A stretch of DNA of 64,000 nt from Chitinophaga oryziterrae (GTDB lineage Bacteria; Bacteroidota; Bacteroidia; Chitinophagales; Chitinophagaceae): the NCBI RefSeq assembly GCF_009758125.1, contig NZ_WRXO01000004.1:434001-498000 (forward strand), written 5' to 3'. Under the pieces are notes generated by a model that ran no database searches, was not told the DNA's origin, and was given only the letters and a program-made list of their open reading frames with translations. Below are positions 39,801 through 49,200 of the stretch, one piece after another; positions within the stretch are counted from its first letter, which is position 1, and each line of letters starts with the position of its first letter. The translations under genes and the position numbers were made by a program.

Positions 39801-42041
39801 GCATTACTTGCACAGGTACGTGAAACAGCGGTTGCCGCCTTTGAACATCAGTCTTATCCTTTTGACAGACTGGTAGATGAGCTGTCTGTGAAACGTGATG
39901 TGAGCCGCTCTGTTATATTCGATGTAATGATCATGCTGCAGAATTTCCGTACAGAAACAAATCCGGAACAACCGGTAGCAGGGGTTATAAAAGATGAAGG
40001 CAGTTGTACGGTGAAGTTTGATCTCAACTTTGGATTTACTGAGTCTGCGGACGGATTGTATATGCGGGTAGAGTATAACCGTGATGTGTATAACAGGGAG
40101 GCTGTTGAAAGAATGATCCGTCATATTTCCACCCTGCTGGATAGCTTCCTGGAGAACCCGGAGTTGTCATTACATCAGGCTGTTTATATGGATAGTGCTG
40201 AGCAACAGTTATTGTTAAATACGTTTAATGATACAGCGGTTGATTATGATTCAGGGAAAACAATCACGGACATTTTTAAAGAAAATGCGGCCCGTTTTGC
40301 TACAAGAAATGCAGTCATAGATGGTGATTTTCGTCTTACATACCGTGAGCTGGATGAAGAGAGTGATAAGCTGGCGTTTTTCTTACAGGAAGCAGGTGTG
40401 ATGCCCGGTGAATTAGTACCTGTTTGTATGGAACGTTCTGCAATGCTGGTTATAGCAATACTGGGTATAGTGAAGGCAGGTGCAGCCTATGTGCCGGTAG
40501 ATCCTGCATATCCGCAGGACAGGATCCGGTATATGATTACGGATACCGGTGCCGGTATCATTCTTACACAGAAGAAATACAATCCGTTATTAAATGATTT
40601 CACAGATATCAGGGTAGTGAATGTGGAAGAATCCCCTGAAGGCAATATGCGGGAGCATCTTAAAAGTGGTAAGCTGGCCTATGTTATTTATACTTCCGGT
40701 TCTACCGGAGTGCCGAAAGGTGTTATGATCTCACATACTTCTGTGGTGAACCTGGTACAATGGCATATAAGCCGTTATGATGTGAATGAAGAGAGCGCCT
40801 CTACGATGATGGCTGGTATAGGTTTCGATGCCGGTGCACTTGAATTGTGGTCTGCGCTGCTGGCAGGTATTCCATTGCATATTTTACCGGATGTAATAAA
40901 GCTTGACAGCTATGCTTTAATGAACTATTACAATACCCATCATATTACCCATGCGTTTGTACCTACTGCATTAGTGCCTGAACTGGTAGCCACAGGGGTA
41001 CGGGTGCCGTCGCTACGCTATATCCTGATAGGAGGTGACAGGCTGCCTTATATTGACGTATCAGATCTTTCTTATACACTGGTGAACCAATACGGGCCAA
41101 CGGAAAGTACGGTGATGGTAACAGATTACCCGGTAACGGGTGTTGGTTATACAGTTCCGCCTATTGGCAAACCTATTGCAAATACCAGGATCTATATTCT
41201 GGATAGTTACCGCAATCCTGTATCAATAGGTGTAATGGGTGAGATCTACATCGGTGGGGTACAACTGGCCACAGGATACTGGAATAACCCAGGCCTTACT
41301 GCTGCGCAGTTTGTGAAAAGTCCTTTCAGTGATGAGCGCCTGTACAAAACCGGTGATGCCGGTAAATGGCTACCGGATGGTAATATAGAATACTGCGGAC
41401 GTACTGATGATCAGGTAAAGATTAGTGGTTACAGGATAGAACCAGGAGAGATCACACATGTTTTGCGGCAGATTGCAGGGATACGTGAAGTGGTAGTGAA
41501 TGTGTTTGTGGGAAGCGAGCCTCAGCTGGTCGCTTATTTTGAAGGCGACAGATCTTTCACAGATCATGAATTGAGACAATTGCTGACTGCCATGTTGCCT
41601 GCTTACATGATACCTGCTTATTTTATACAGCTTGAAAAACTGCCACTAACGGCTAACGGAAAAGTTGACCGTAAAGCATTACCCGAACCAGCATTACGTC
41701 CTGCGACAACTGGTATTAATATTCAGCCACGCAATAGAACGGAAGAACAAATGACAGTGATAGTTGCAGGGCTGTTAGGCCGTAGCTCCGGGGATATTGG
41801 CACTACAACCAATTTCTTTGATCTGGGCGCAACCTCAATAACAATGATAAAGATGATGAACAGCTTCAACCGGCAGTTCGGCTGGCAGCTGAATGTTATT
41901 TTACTGTTTCGTTATCCTACGATTCAGGCACTGGCAGATCATTATTCAGGAATCCCTTCACATCAGGAGATCCCGTTGGAAGAACCTGTTGGAGAAGAAT
42001 CAGGACTGGATAATATGTTATCTCTATTTGAAGAACAATAG
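30870..42041 (+). CDS. NRPS3: trimodular synthetase with a decarboxylase inside its first A domain
   Basis: The 3,723-residue protein reads TubC-docking (1-60), C1 (HHIIGDG at 208), A1, T1 (Ser1617), C2 (His1788), A2, T2 (Ser2619), C3 (HHIISDG at 2804), A3, T3 (Ser3656 in LGATSI). A1 is split: residues about 515-845 carry A1-A5 motifs and about 1368-1570 carry A6-A10 (RGNRVEPGEIE, SGKIDKK). Between them sits a PLP-dependent decarboxylase. The A1 pocket reads VDWVTSIGDK, where Val-Asp in the first two places marks a beta-alanine-type pocket. A2 reads DLTKIGEVGK, close to the asparagine code. A3 reads DALFLGQVMK, some hydrophobic residue. The C-terminus ends in an acidic, helix-like tail (LDNMLSLFEEQ) unlike the other synthetases, matching the fact that the next protein, the PKS, has no TubC-type domain. 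It should pass the chain to the KS. Gaps are 13 bases before and 12 after. Confidence 0.93.
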   Translation: MNRQEFLSSLRNLGITLGLDQDNDLDVEAPEGILTTEIIQQIRQRKEELTAYLKDIKEENADGQQITVAAPAAAYPLSSAQMRLWLVDQINRGSSAYHISNTVDIKSAFVPQHYEAAIKAVIERHEILRTSFRENEEGVVKQHILPVNEVQFSLPYYDLSEDEQGETKAKDLIMADRKLPFDLHLAPLFRLILFRLNHEHYLLYFNMHHIIGDGWSMNVLASDIMHYYDAFCKNIPLQLAPLDIQYKDYAVWQQARLQSGKYNGYRAYWLEQFSGKLPLLDLPMAATRPAVITDKGYAYTIKFEKEQADGLRRICAQQQATLFMGMLAVLKTLFYRYTGKEDIIIGTSIAGREQGNLQQQIGFYINTLPLRTRFSGKDTFAQLLTNIKQVTLDAYQRQHYPFDQLAEELKLKRDLSRSPLFDVMVILHNEKTADTIAADMHAALTDNGPHAVKFDLNIDIEESEGAIFLRLAFNTDIYDQESMLRLLQHYRNIVTFLVKNQSTIPLNKINYLDTREEVALLETFNQTTTVYPLDKQVTALFAAQAALTPGQTALITDHKQYTYYELDVASNRLARHLYKKGVTPGTLVPVCMSPSAGLVTAILAILKAGGTYVPIDAGNAPSRIAHVLEETAAPVILTDNSVQLDVPKGSLVLNTDIFAAAIMEEAADAVNVRETETLFCVIYTSGSTGNPKGVMVRETSVLNRLYWMWEQYPFEAGECNALKTSVGFVDHIWELFGPLLKGIPSVIFTKEELLDTAQFIRRLSEMNVTRLVLVPSLLKAMLQLLEGMDRSVLEKLTYWTSSGEILSADLVHDFYSLFPEHRLLNIYGSSEIMGDGTCYDTAPAFARREADTFTAPVFDLSIREDVSSLIDEFNNRTEIIKTVSKNYTAQNFYDVSIDKAWTPEEYISFLRNDLLPNIVNVSSPNYVGHMTSRVPEFIKDLSVLMTELNQNLVKIDTSFAGSSIERQVIGMMHKVVYRMRYTFYRKHTQHARYSLGVVTNGGTMSNITALSYAMNKALPASEDFGGVVQDGIVKALAHYGYSGVVVISSKLAHYSVNKAMRTLGLGISNSIKLHFDKKDPEQDRERLIRLVEDLRRKNILILAIIGVAGATETGSIDRLEDLADVAEKYNIHFHADAAFGGALLFSKELSKKLKGIHRADTVTICGHKQMYLPMGASICLFKSPDFASWSENNTFYQARKGSYDLGRFSIEGSRSFVSLLFHGALKLLGAKGFSDLMEVNYSKTLLFAEKIRARDNFEIITAPEMNILTYRFIPALLKEKAAAGKLLPEELMYVNEINRKLQKLQFTNGKYFVSFTELELKNPAAGLDLERVVVLRAVIMNPGTTAQDFDTLLEEQDVIATQVQQGSPFAMERLLLSDNLNLFTDKGGTIVPIGKPIANFRIYILDNQLSLLPIGIPGEICVSGAGVSAGYLRRDDLTAERFIPHPFIEGEILYKTGDQGKWLTDGNIAYLGRNDDQLKIRGNRVEPGEIEQVLLQLDGIEQAVVTACTGSDEEIYLVAYCISSEPLQVTLLRRQLAAYLPDYMVPSFFIQMEEFPKTGSGKIDKKQLPAPEVVSEITYVAPRYPLEQKMSVIWNELFKREQPVGVEDDFFSIGGHSLRVMQLSNLYHRAFGVKLSVQELFTYTTIASQAILISGRSVVMTHIIPAIPEAADYAVSDGQYRLWLLSRQPEASRAYHLSGQISIEGPQCREQMERAITAVIARHEILRTVFHENEAGELRQIVKAPYLPVFTYDAINNEKDFDLAAGPLLRCGFVQTAPDKYIFHYTMHHIISDGWSLEVLRREVTALLNNATLPPLQLQYKDYAAWQKKGSASVHKEYWIQQLSGELPVLVLPSWKNRPAVKTYNGYKLSTRITQHATTALNSLCLQNGCTLFMGLMAVLKTLLYRYTGLEDIIVGTSTAGRELAVLDDQIGFYINALALRTKFDRKLSFSALLKNIREVTLAAYEHQLYPFDSLVEDLQLKGDPSRSPLFDIMLILHNEREKGTASVLQETVITERGNTAAKFDYLFYFTELEGGMDMSVEFNTDIYDKAMVAAMMKHFIHLLDAVVQNPETGLNKLEYIPAAEKVRLLTGAAGKPSQLTILDLFSNTINRYRDRIALSYEDVRITYGELDIISGKVAEVLRSGYNVQTNDFVTLQLERDHWTVPVILGILKCGAAYIPVDSSYPPERLAVIAKDSNSKLVINSQVLKEIITLSETAVVLPVVTPDPESTAYVIYTSGSTGVPKGVMISHANLYHYLQHCLDTYFTGDEIYKVPLFTSLSFDLTVTSLLGTLIAGGTLFIYAEKLESPDIIEDIFFVNKDINLLKCTPGHLQLLGDGITAVKQLIVGGEELRWPEILQVHRLGDIVIYNEYGPTETTVGCTVERISRGYTEERISIGFPIDNTYARVLDVDGNLQPAGVQGELCIGGAGVGKGYLNRVALTAEKFIADPYNAGQRLYKTGDLARWLPDGRLDYMGRADNQVKIRGYRVEQGEIEQQLLQIPGIKAAVVNISGTGTDKTLAGYFVAENKTDITALRVKLSTLLPEYMIPGFLLQMDKLPLNVNGKVDRRLLPHPGDAEIIYKGPRTVTEEKVMKIWQEILKRTEDIGIEDNFFNLGGHSIRLMQLFNRYYRVFGIKVTMPELFAHTTIAGQAALIEHKPAGIYEDIEAQPVAAGYPVSDGQRRIWILCQMAHAARSYHLGGRMPLKGSYVVHDLEQAIRFVIDRHEILRTVFRENEAGELQQVVMAEVLFKLPVVNAFEWEQEKIMQYLDDAAAQPFDLSKGPLIRVGLLHTAADEYILFYHLHHIISDGWSLGILSREIDAAYAAITAGGRPALLPLRIQYKDYAVWQQRQLSAGKTNGHRNYWLKQLSGELPVLQLPAPKVRPAIMSYNGNALSTCFSKSTKDGLRQLCRQEQVTLFMSLTAILNALFYRYTGQEDIILGSPVAGREHAEFENQIGFYVNTLVLRNRFKGEESFKALLAQVRETAVAAFEHQSYPFDRLVDELSVKRDVSRSVIFDVMIMLQNFRTETNPEQPVAGVIKDEGSCTVKFDLNFGFTESADGLYMRVEYNRDVYNREAVERMIRHISTLLDSFLENPELSLHQAVYMDSAEQQLLLNTFNDTAVDYDSGKTITDIFKENAARFATRNAVIDGDFRLTYRELDEESDKLAFFLQEAGVMPGELVPVCMERSAMLVIAILGIVKAGAAYVPVDPAYPQDRIRYMITDTGAGIILTQKKYNPLLNDFTDIRVVNVEESPEGNMREHLKSGKLAYVIYTSGSTGVPKGVMISHTSVVNLVQWHISRYDVNEESASTMMAGIGFDAGALELWSALLAGIPLHILPDVIKLDSYALMNYYNTHHITHAFVPTALVPELVATGVRVPSLRYILIGGDRLPYIDVSDLSYTLVNQYGPTESTVMVTDYPVTGVGYTVPPIGKPIANTRIYILDSYRNPVSIGVMGEIYIGGVQLATGYWNNPGLTAAQFVKSPFSDERLYKTGDAGKWLPDGNIEYCGRTDDQVKISGYRIEPGEITHVLRQIAGIREVVVNVFVGSEPQLVAYFEGDRSFTDHELRQLLTAMLPAYMIPAYFIQLEKLPLTANGKVDRKALPEPALRPATTGINIQPRNRTEEQMTVIVAGLLGRSSGDIGTTTNFFDLGATSITMIKMMNSFNRQFGWQLNVILLFRYPTIQALADHYSGIPSHQEIPLEEPVGEESGLDNMLSLFEEQ
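33400..34975 (+). other. PLP-dependent (PanP-like) aspartate decarboxylase domain inserted in an A domain
   Basis: About 525 residues (845-1368 of NRPS3) form a full group II PLP-dependent decarboxylase. Landmarks in order are SSPNYVGHMTSRVPEF, TNGGTMSNITALSYAMN (cofactor phosphate binding), GATETGSID, HADAAFGGALL with Asp1136 for the PLP nitrogen, and CGHKQMYLPMG with the Schiff-base Lys1168, 32 residues after the Asp as usual. The overall pattern resembles PanP, which converts aspartate to beta-alanine; the length also fits. The insertion follows A5 (YGSSEIMGDGTCYDT) and precedes the A6-side strand (GGTIVPIGKPIANF). A5 lines the substrate pocket, so the insert emerges next to it. The reading frame is open across both joins. 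Decarboxylation must act on the free acid before activation, so I infer local supply of beta-alanine to the same A domain. Confidence 0.9.
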
Positions 42042-42053
42042 TAAACCCTTAAT

Positions 42054-45000
42054 ATGAGTAACGTTAATAAGAAAGATATTGCTGTAATTGGCATGTCCTG
42101 CAGGTTTGCCGGAGCGGATACTATTGAAGAATTCTGGTCACATTTACGGGCTGGTGATGAAATGATCCATTTTTATACTCCGGAAGAATTAAAAGCAGGC
42201 AATGTACCCGCGTCGCAGATTAATGATCCTGCTTTTATTAAAGCCCGTTCTGTTGTAGCAGATAAAACATCATTCGACTTTTCTTTTTTTGGATATACAC
42301 GTGATGAAGCTGCCCTGATGGATCCCCAGATCCGGATTTTTCATGAAGAGGTCTGGCATGCACTGGAAGATGCTGGTTATGATCCATATGTTTATACCGG
42401 TAAGATCGGTTTATTCGCAGGAGCTTCTGATCATCTGAACTGGCTGGCGAATGCTATGATTTCCGGTATGGGCAGTCAGGTAGATCCTTTTTATGCCGGA
42501 TTGCTGGCGAACAAACATTTTCTGCCAACACTGATCGCTTATAAACTGAACCTCCGGGGACCGGCTTACTATATCAATACCGCCTGTTCCACATCGCTTA
42601 CAGCGATCCATATGGCCTGCCGTAATTTACTGATGCAGGAATGTAATATGGCAGTTGCCGGTGCTGTAAGGATTGATTCTTCCCAATCTGCCGGTTACCA
42701 TTACCAGCAAGGTATGATCTATTCTGCTGATGGACATTGCCGGACTTTTGATGCGGCATCTTCGGGCACCATTAGCGGAGAAGGGGCTGGTATTGTTGTA
42801 TTGAAACGGCTGGAAGATGCACTGAGGGATAATGACCGCATTTATGCGGTGGTGAAATCTTCTGCAGTGAATAACGACGGGAACAGGAAAGTGGGGTATA
42901 CAGCTCCCAGTCCGGAAGGACAGGCAGAATGTATCCGGCTGGCACACCGGCTGGCAGGTATTGGAGCTGAAACAGTGGGTTACCTGGAAGCTCATGGCAC
43001 TGCGACTCAATTAGGGGACCCTGTGGAGATTCTGGCGTTAAATGAAGCCTTTGGCCATAATAAAGAGAAACACTGCGCTATTGGGGCTGTAAAGTCCAAT
43101 ATGGGGCATTTGGATACGGCGGCAGGAATGGCAGGGTTTATAAAAACAGTTTTGTCTCTTTATCATAAAGAATTACCTCCCAGTCTTCATTTCAACCAAC
43201 CTAATCCGGCTATAGATTTTGACGGAGGGCCTTTTTATGTGAATAAGACATTACAGTCCTGGCAGCGATTTGCAGATACTCCCTTAAGGGCAGGCGTGAG
43301 TGCATTCGGCATAGGTGGAACTAATGCGCATATTGTGCTGGAAGAGGCATCAGCAATTGTACAACGTTTGACTGTGCCGGAAGAATACAAGCTGCTGGTA
43401 TGTTCTGCCAAAACCCCCGGCGCTTTGGAAAGGCAGGTACAGGCTTTACAAAGTGTACTGGAAGCAAAAAAAGGTTCCCTGGAAGATATTGCCTTTAGTT
43501 TGCGGTTACGCCACCATTTCAGGTATCGAAAAAGTGTTACTGCCCGTACACGTGAAGAAGGACTGGCTGCATTGCTGGATTACACGCCGGATGTGCTGCC
43601 TGCTCCTAAAAGAACCAGGCTTATTTTTATGTTTCCGGGCCAGGGGGCCCAGTACCTCAATATGGGCAGGGACCTCTATACGCAGTTACCCGTATTCAAA
43701 AAATGGATAGATGAAGGTTGTACTTTACTTGAAAAGGCTACAGGAGAAAATTATCTGGAACTGTTGTATCCCGCTCACGGGACATCTGCGGACGCAACTC
43801 ATCTGAACCATACACGTTATACACAACCGTTGTTATTCGTATTTGAATACGCTTTATATCAACAGCTTGACCATTGGGGTATCCATCCCGACCAGATGAT
43901 TGGGCATAGTTTAGGAGAACTGGTGGCAGCCTGTTGCAGTGGTGTGTTCTCCTTCAGTGATGGTATAAAAATGGTATTACAAAGAGCCGCATTAATGGCA
44001 CAGCAACCCGGAGGGGTTATGCTGGGGATCAATCATTCCGCATCACTTATTAAACCATTGCTGGGAAACGAAACAGATCTTGCCGCTGTAAATGGTCCTA
44101 CATACTGTGTTGCATCAGGTACTGAAAAAGGGATTGCCGCACTGACAGTTTCATTGCAGCAACAGGGTGTCAGTGCTACCCGCCTGCGCACCTCGCACGC
44201 TTTCCATTCATTTATGATGGAACCTGCGGTGAAAGCTTTCAGTGATCAGGTTAGTACAATTAAATTATCTGCTGCAACCATTCCGTTTATCTCCAACATT
44301 AGCGGGCAGGTAGCCGGTACAGAGGTAACAGATCCTGCATACTGGGGAAAGCATATTCGCGAAACCGTGAACTTTTTTGCCGGTATAAATACGCTGTCAT
44401 CTGCCGGTAATGATGCCATTTATCTGGAAGTTGGTCCGGGCAACACATTAAGTAATTTCTGTAAACATACCGGTGCTCCCGTTGTAAATCTGCTCAGGCA
44501 TCCGCAGGAACAAAAGGATGATACAGGTTACCTGCTGACAAGAATAGGTAAATTATGGGAACAGGGAGTAGAGATCTGCTGGAAAAATTTCTCAGCGGGG
44601 GCTAAGGTGGGTTTGCCTGGTTATTCCTTTGATAAACACGACTTTCCCGCAGCCGCAGACTTACGAATGCTGCTGCAGCAATATATACAACAGGATAAAA
44701 AAGTTCCCATAGAGGAATGGTTTTATATACCAGGATGGAAACGCGGTATCCTGCCACAAAAGCAGACGGCTCTTCCGCAGGAGGTTATCTTATTTTCTGA
44801 TGAAAGCGTTTTTGCATCACAACTGAAACAATATCTGACCGGAAAAGGACACGTTGTAAAAGAGGTACTGAAAGGAAATACATTTCCCCCGGCAGAGACG
44901 TCGTCCTGTATTATCTATCTGTGGGACCTTCAGTCCGCAACAGTTGCAGAAGAATGTTTCAATACTTTACTGCAGATCTCGAAGATATTTGAAAAATCTA

Positions 45001-46286
45001 TTTATTATATCACAGACCGTCTGTATCCCATTATGGACGAAGGACAGGGGACTTCCTCAACAGCTGCAACAGCTGCGGGATTGATAAAAGTACTGGCGCA
45101 GGAAACTCCCTTACTTTCTTTTCTGCATCTTGATATTTCTCTGGAGGAAGATCCTGTTATAACATTAGCCTCCATATACAAAGAACTTATATCCGTACCG
45201 GAATCATCACTGGTGGCATTAAGGCGGCAGCAACGCTGGATAAGGCAATATGAAAAAGTGGCGACGACTGCTGTAAATACCGTTGTTAAAAAAAATGGTA
45301 CTTATATTATCACAGGGGGACTGGGAAATGTAGGTATTACCCTGGCAGAACACCTGTTGACGCAATATGATGCAACCGTGCATCTGATTGGAAGAACAGT
45401 ATTAACTACGCCGGATAATAAGTGGAATGAATTAAAAAGACTGGAATCATTATCCGGTAAGGTCATTTATCATGCAGCAGATGTTGCGGATATACATCAA
45501 CTGAGTACGCTCACCGGTCAGTTGGGTGAGATAAACGGAGTGATACACGCAGCCGGGAATGTGAACCCTTTATCATTCAAACCTGTATTATTCACTGATA
45601 CCTGTGCTGAACACTTTGACCCGAAAATAAAAGGGTTACTGAATATTTATACGCTTTTCAAAGACCGGCAACTGGACTTTGTATGGATTACTTCCAGTTT
45701 GTCTGCTGTGCTTGGAGGATTGACATACAGCACCTATACCGCGGCTAATCTTTTCATGGACCACTTTGTAGCTGCTCATCATATGGGGAACTGGGTAACT
45801 GTGGACCTCGATGGAATTGGCGACAACCGCATCACAAAAGAAGAACTGGTAAATGTATTTGAACGTTCTTTCAGCTTAAAAGGATTTCCAAACTTAGTTG
45901 TGTCTGTTTCACCTTTACAGGAAAGAATAGATAAATATAGCATTGCGCAACCTGTTGTTACTCCTTTGCAGAAAAAGAGCATCATAAAAAAGGAATTTGT
46001 GTTAACACCTGTAGAAGAAGAGATGCTGCAGCTTTGGCAGTCATTCTTTGGACAGGAAGATCTGGGTCCGGATGATGATTTCTTTGATCTGGGAGGTGAT
46101 TCACTAAAAGCCATGACGCTGACCGGTAAGATCCATCGCGTGTTCCACGTACAGTTACCTGTAGAAACTATTTTCAAACACCCTGACGTTCGTTCCTTAT
46201 CAACGGAAGTGGAGATAGCGATCGGTATGCAACAGTTACCCACTGTTGCTGTTAGCAGTAAAAACATTAAAGAACTCACAATATAA
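42054..46286 (+). CDS. Type I PKS module KS-AT-KR-ACP
   Basis: The 1,410-residue protein is a single polyketide extension module. KS (about 5-430) has Cys178 in TACSTS, His314 in EAHGTAT and His352 in SNMGHLD, so it should condense. AT (about 520-850) has GHSLGE with Ser619 and HAFH at 715-718, the usual malonyl-CoA signature. The region 890-1070 is the structural half of the KR; the catalytic half (about 1073-1300) has TGGLGNVG and the Tyr1228/Asn1232 pair in YTAAN. I see no LDD motif, so stereochemistry is open. No DH or ER is present. ACP carries Ser1350 in LGGDSL. The KS starts at the very N-terminus with no docking domain; the tail NIKELTI resembles the tails that precede TubC-type partners. 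Acting after the hydrophobic residue of NRPS3, it would make a gamma-amino-beta-hydroxy acid (statine-like) unit. Gaps are 12 and 11 bases. Confidence 0.93.
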   Translation: MSNVNKKDIAVIGMSCRFAGADTIEEFWSHLRAGDEMIHFYTPEELKAGNVPASQINDPAFIKARSVVADKTSFDFSFFGYTRDEAALMDPQIRIFHEEVWHALEDAGYDPYVYTGKIGLFAGASDHLNWLANAMISGMGSQVDPFYAGLLANKHFLPTLIAYKLNLRGPAYYINTACSTSLTAIHMACRNLLMQECNMAVAGAVRIDSSQSAGYHYQQGMIYSADGHCRTFDAASSGTISGEGAGIVVLKRLEDALRDNDRIYAVVKSSAVNNDGNRKVGYTAPSPEGQAECIRLAHRLAGIGAETVGYLEAHGTATQLGDPVEILALNEAFGHNKEKHCAIGAVKSNMGHLDTAAGMAGFIKTVLSLYHKELPPSLHFNQPNPAIDFDGGPFYVNKTLQSWQRFADTPLRAGVSAFGIGGTNAHIVLEEASAIVQRLTVPEEYKLLVCSAKTPGALERQVQALQSVLEAKKGSLEDIAFSLRLRHHFRYRKSVTARTREEGLAALLDYTPDVLPAPKRTRLIFMFPGQGAQYLNMGRDLYTQLPVFKKWIDEGCTLLEKATGENYLELLYPAHGTSADATHLNHTRYTQPLLFVFEYALYQQLDHWGIHPDQMIGHSLGELVAACCSGVFSFSDGIKMVLQRAALMAQQPGGVMLGINHSASLIKPLLGNETDLAAVNGPTYCVASGTEKGIAALTVSLQQQGVSATRLRTSHAFHSFMMEPAVKAFSDQVSTIKLSAATIPFISNISGQVAGTEVTDPAYWGKHIRETVNFFAGINTLSSAGNDAIYLEVGPGNTLSNFCKHTGAPVVNLLRHPQEQKDDTGYLLTRIGKLWEQGVEICWKNFSAGAKVGLPGYSFDKHDFPAAADLRMLLQQYIQQDKKVPIEEWFYIPGWKRGILPQKQTALPQEVILFSDESVFASQLKQYLTGKGHVVKEVLKGNTFPPAETSSCIIYLWDLQSATVAEECFNTLLQISKIFEKSIYYITDRLYPIMDEGQGTSSTAATAAGLIKVLAQETPLLSFLHLDISLEEDPVITLASIYKELISVPESSLVALRRQQRWIRQYEKVATTAVNTVVKKNGTYIITGGLGNVGITLAEHLLTQYDATVHLIGRTVLTTPDNKWNELKRLESLSGKVIYHAADVADIHQLSTLTGQLGEINGVIHAAGNVNPLSFKPVLFTDTCAEHFDPKIKGLLNIYTLFKDRQLDFVWITSSLSAVLGGLTYSTYTAANLFMDHFVAAHHMGNWVTVDLDGIGDNRITKEELVNVFERSFSLKGFPNLVVSVSPLQERIDKYSIAQPVVTPLQKKSIIKKEFVLTPVEEEMLQLWQSFFGQEDLGPDDDFFDLGGDSLKAMTLTGKIHRVFHVQLPVETIFKHPDVRSLSTEVEIAIGMQQLPTVAVSSKNIKELTI

Positions 46287-46297
46287 TTGTCCATTGT

Positions 46298-49200
46298 ATG
46301 CTCGCATTAATCAATAAGTTATCACGGGAGAAAATTTCAGTGTCAGTGGAAGGAGAAGATCTGAAGCTGGTCTTTGAGAATGAATCAGGGACACTGGAAG
46401 AGGATGTGATCAATGAGATCAGGAAGAACAAACCCGCACTGATCCAATACCTTAAAAAGTATGGAAGTCAGCAGGCATATGAGCAGATACCGGTATTAGC
46501 TCCTGCAGCCGACTATGCCATTTCTGACGGGCAGCGCCGTCTTTGGATTCTCAGTCAGTTTCCCGGTACTTCCCGTGCCTATCATATGCCGGTTAGGATT
46601 CCACTGGAAGGAGACTATTCACCTGAATATTTTGAGAAGGCCATATTGCAGGTTATCCACCGGCATGAAATATTGCGTACGGTGTTCCGGGAAAATGAAA
46701 ATGGTGAGATCAGACAGTTGGTGCAGGAAGCTGCATTTAACCTGGATTTTAAAGATGCTGGCAGTTGGGATGAAACGACTGTCCGCCGATACCTTGATGA
46801 AGAAGCTGACCGCCCGTTTGACCTTGCCAATGGTCCTTTGTTACGCGCAGGACTATTGAAAATTCGTTCCGGGTATTATATTTTCCACTTCAACATGCAT
46901 CATATTATCAGTGATGGCTGGTCGCTGGAATTACTGAAGAAAGAAGTATTGGCATTTTATCGTGTATTTGCGGAAGGAACTACCTATCAACCTTCTCCGT
47001 TACGCATTCAGTATAAAGAATATGCAGCCTGGCAACAGATGCAACTTAACACGCAGAAATACCAGGAAAACCGCAGTTACTGGCAACAGCAGTTCAGTGG
47101 AACATTACCGGTATTGGAACTGCCAACTGCTGCTACCCGGCCAGCAGTGTTAACGCATAACGGAGACACTTTGTCGATGAAAATAGGCCGTCCTGTTACA
47201 GCCGCTTTACATCAGCTTTGCCGGAAAGAGGGATCTACAATATTTATGGCGCTTGTTGCAGGGTTGAATGCTTTATTCTACCGGTATAGCGGGCAGGAAG
47301 ATATCATACTGGGCACCCCGGTAGCTGGTCGTGATCATACAGACCTGGAAGAACAGATTGGTTTTTACGTGAACACACTGCCTCTGCGTATACAATTCAG
47401 CGGGGAAAACAGCTTCAGGAATCTGCTGCAGCACGTACGGCAAACTACTTTATCTGCTTATCAGCATCAGTTATATCCTTTCGACAGGCTGATAGAAGAA
47501 CTTGATCTCAAACGCGATCTGTCAAGGTCTGTATTGTTTGATGTAATGGTAATCCTGCAAAGCCACCGTGATAAAATGAGGGCAGATATACAGATACCCG
47601 GAGATGTTAAAGAAGAAGGAAGTAGTGTGGTGAAGATGGACCTTAACTTTGACTTTGCTGAATCAGAAGATGGTATATACCTGCGGCTGGAATTTAATAA
47701 AGATGTGTATGACAGGCAGATGATGCGGCAGTTGCTACGCCATTACAATCATATACTGGAAGCGGCTGCAAATACACCTGATACTGCGCTGTGTGATCTG
47801 AATTATCTGCCGGATACCGACAGGCAGCAATTACTGCAACTGTTCAACGAAACGGCTGCCATTATACCCATTGAAAAAACCATGGTAGACCTTTTCCGGG
47901 AACATGCAAAAAAAACGGGCGATGCTATTGCTGTTATATCTGATGATAAAACCATCACTTTTGCAGAGCTGGACAAGCGAAGTGATAGTATGGCCGCTTA
48001 TCTGTTGCAGAAAGGATTACACGCGGAAATGCTGGTGCCTGTTTGCCTGAACCGTTGTGTGGACATGCTTGTAGCCATCCTGGGTGTACTGAAAGCAGGA
48101 GGTGCTTATGTACCGGTAGATCCTGATTATCCGGCCGATCGTGTAGAATACATGCTGAAAGATAGCGGTGCTACTATTGTTCTGAGTAACGCGGTTTCTG
48201 CCAGTCATATACCGGAACAATTTGATGTGATTTTACTGGATAGCAGCTGGGATGAAATTGCTGGAGTTGCTTATGATGTGAGTGGGCATGCTCCTGCTGC
48301 GCAACAGCTGGCTTATATGATCTATACGTCCGGCTCTACAGGCAAGCCTAAAGGAGTGATGATAGAACATGGCAATCTGCTGAATTTCATGTACGGAATG
48401 GATCGGTTGCTGCCACTTGGAGAAGAAGATCATCTGCTGGCAATTACGTCTATATCATTCGACATTTCTATCCTCGAATTATTCTGGACACTCTGCCGTG
48501 GTATAAAAATTACGCTGCATGATAATACCCGCTCGCTGAACGACTTTAATAGTTATGTAAAGGACAGTGTAGCGGAAATGGATTTTAGCTTGTTTTATTT
48601 TTCAAGTCTGGATAACGCCGGAGACGCTCAGAAATATGATTTTCTGATGCGTTCTGTAGATTTTGCAGACAAACATGGATTTACCGGAGTATGGTTACCA
48701 GAAAGGCATTTTCATGAGTTTGGGGGTATTTTTCCTAATCCTGCAGTACTGGGCGCAGCACTGGCAACCATTACTAAAAATATAGAGATCCGCTCAGGTA
48801 GTGTGGTGCTTCCCCTGCACGATGTGATCAGAGTAGCGGAAGAATGGTCAATGGTCGATAACCTGTCGCATGGCCGTGTGTCACTTTCCATTGCCTCCGG
48901 CTGGCATGTAGATGATTTTGTATTACTACCTGGAAATTATGCCGGCAGGCAGGCGGTGATGTACCGGCAGATAGAAGAATTGAAAGCATTATGGAGGGGT
49001 GAATCTATAAAAAGACCCAACGGTAATAATAAAGAGACTACGGTCAGGATATTTCCAAGACCATTGCAAAAAGAATTACCCGTATGGGTAACTTCCGGAG
49101 GTAATACGGAAACGTTCATCAGCGCGGGTAAAATTGGGGCTAATATACTTACGCATTTGCTAGGCCAGGATCTTTCCACGCTGGAAAAAAATATAGCAGC

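Noticed and set aside
45779..46294. Minus-strand open frame of 171 codons opposite the PKS
   Set aside because: It lies wholly opposite conserved KR and ACP coding sequence, shows no recognisable domain and is a shadow of the real frame.
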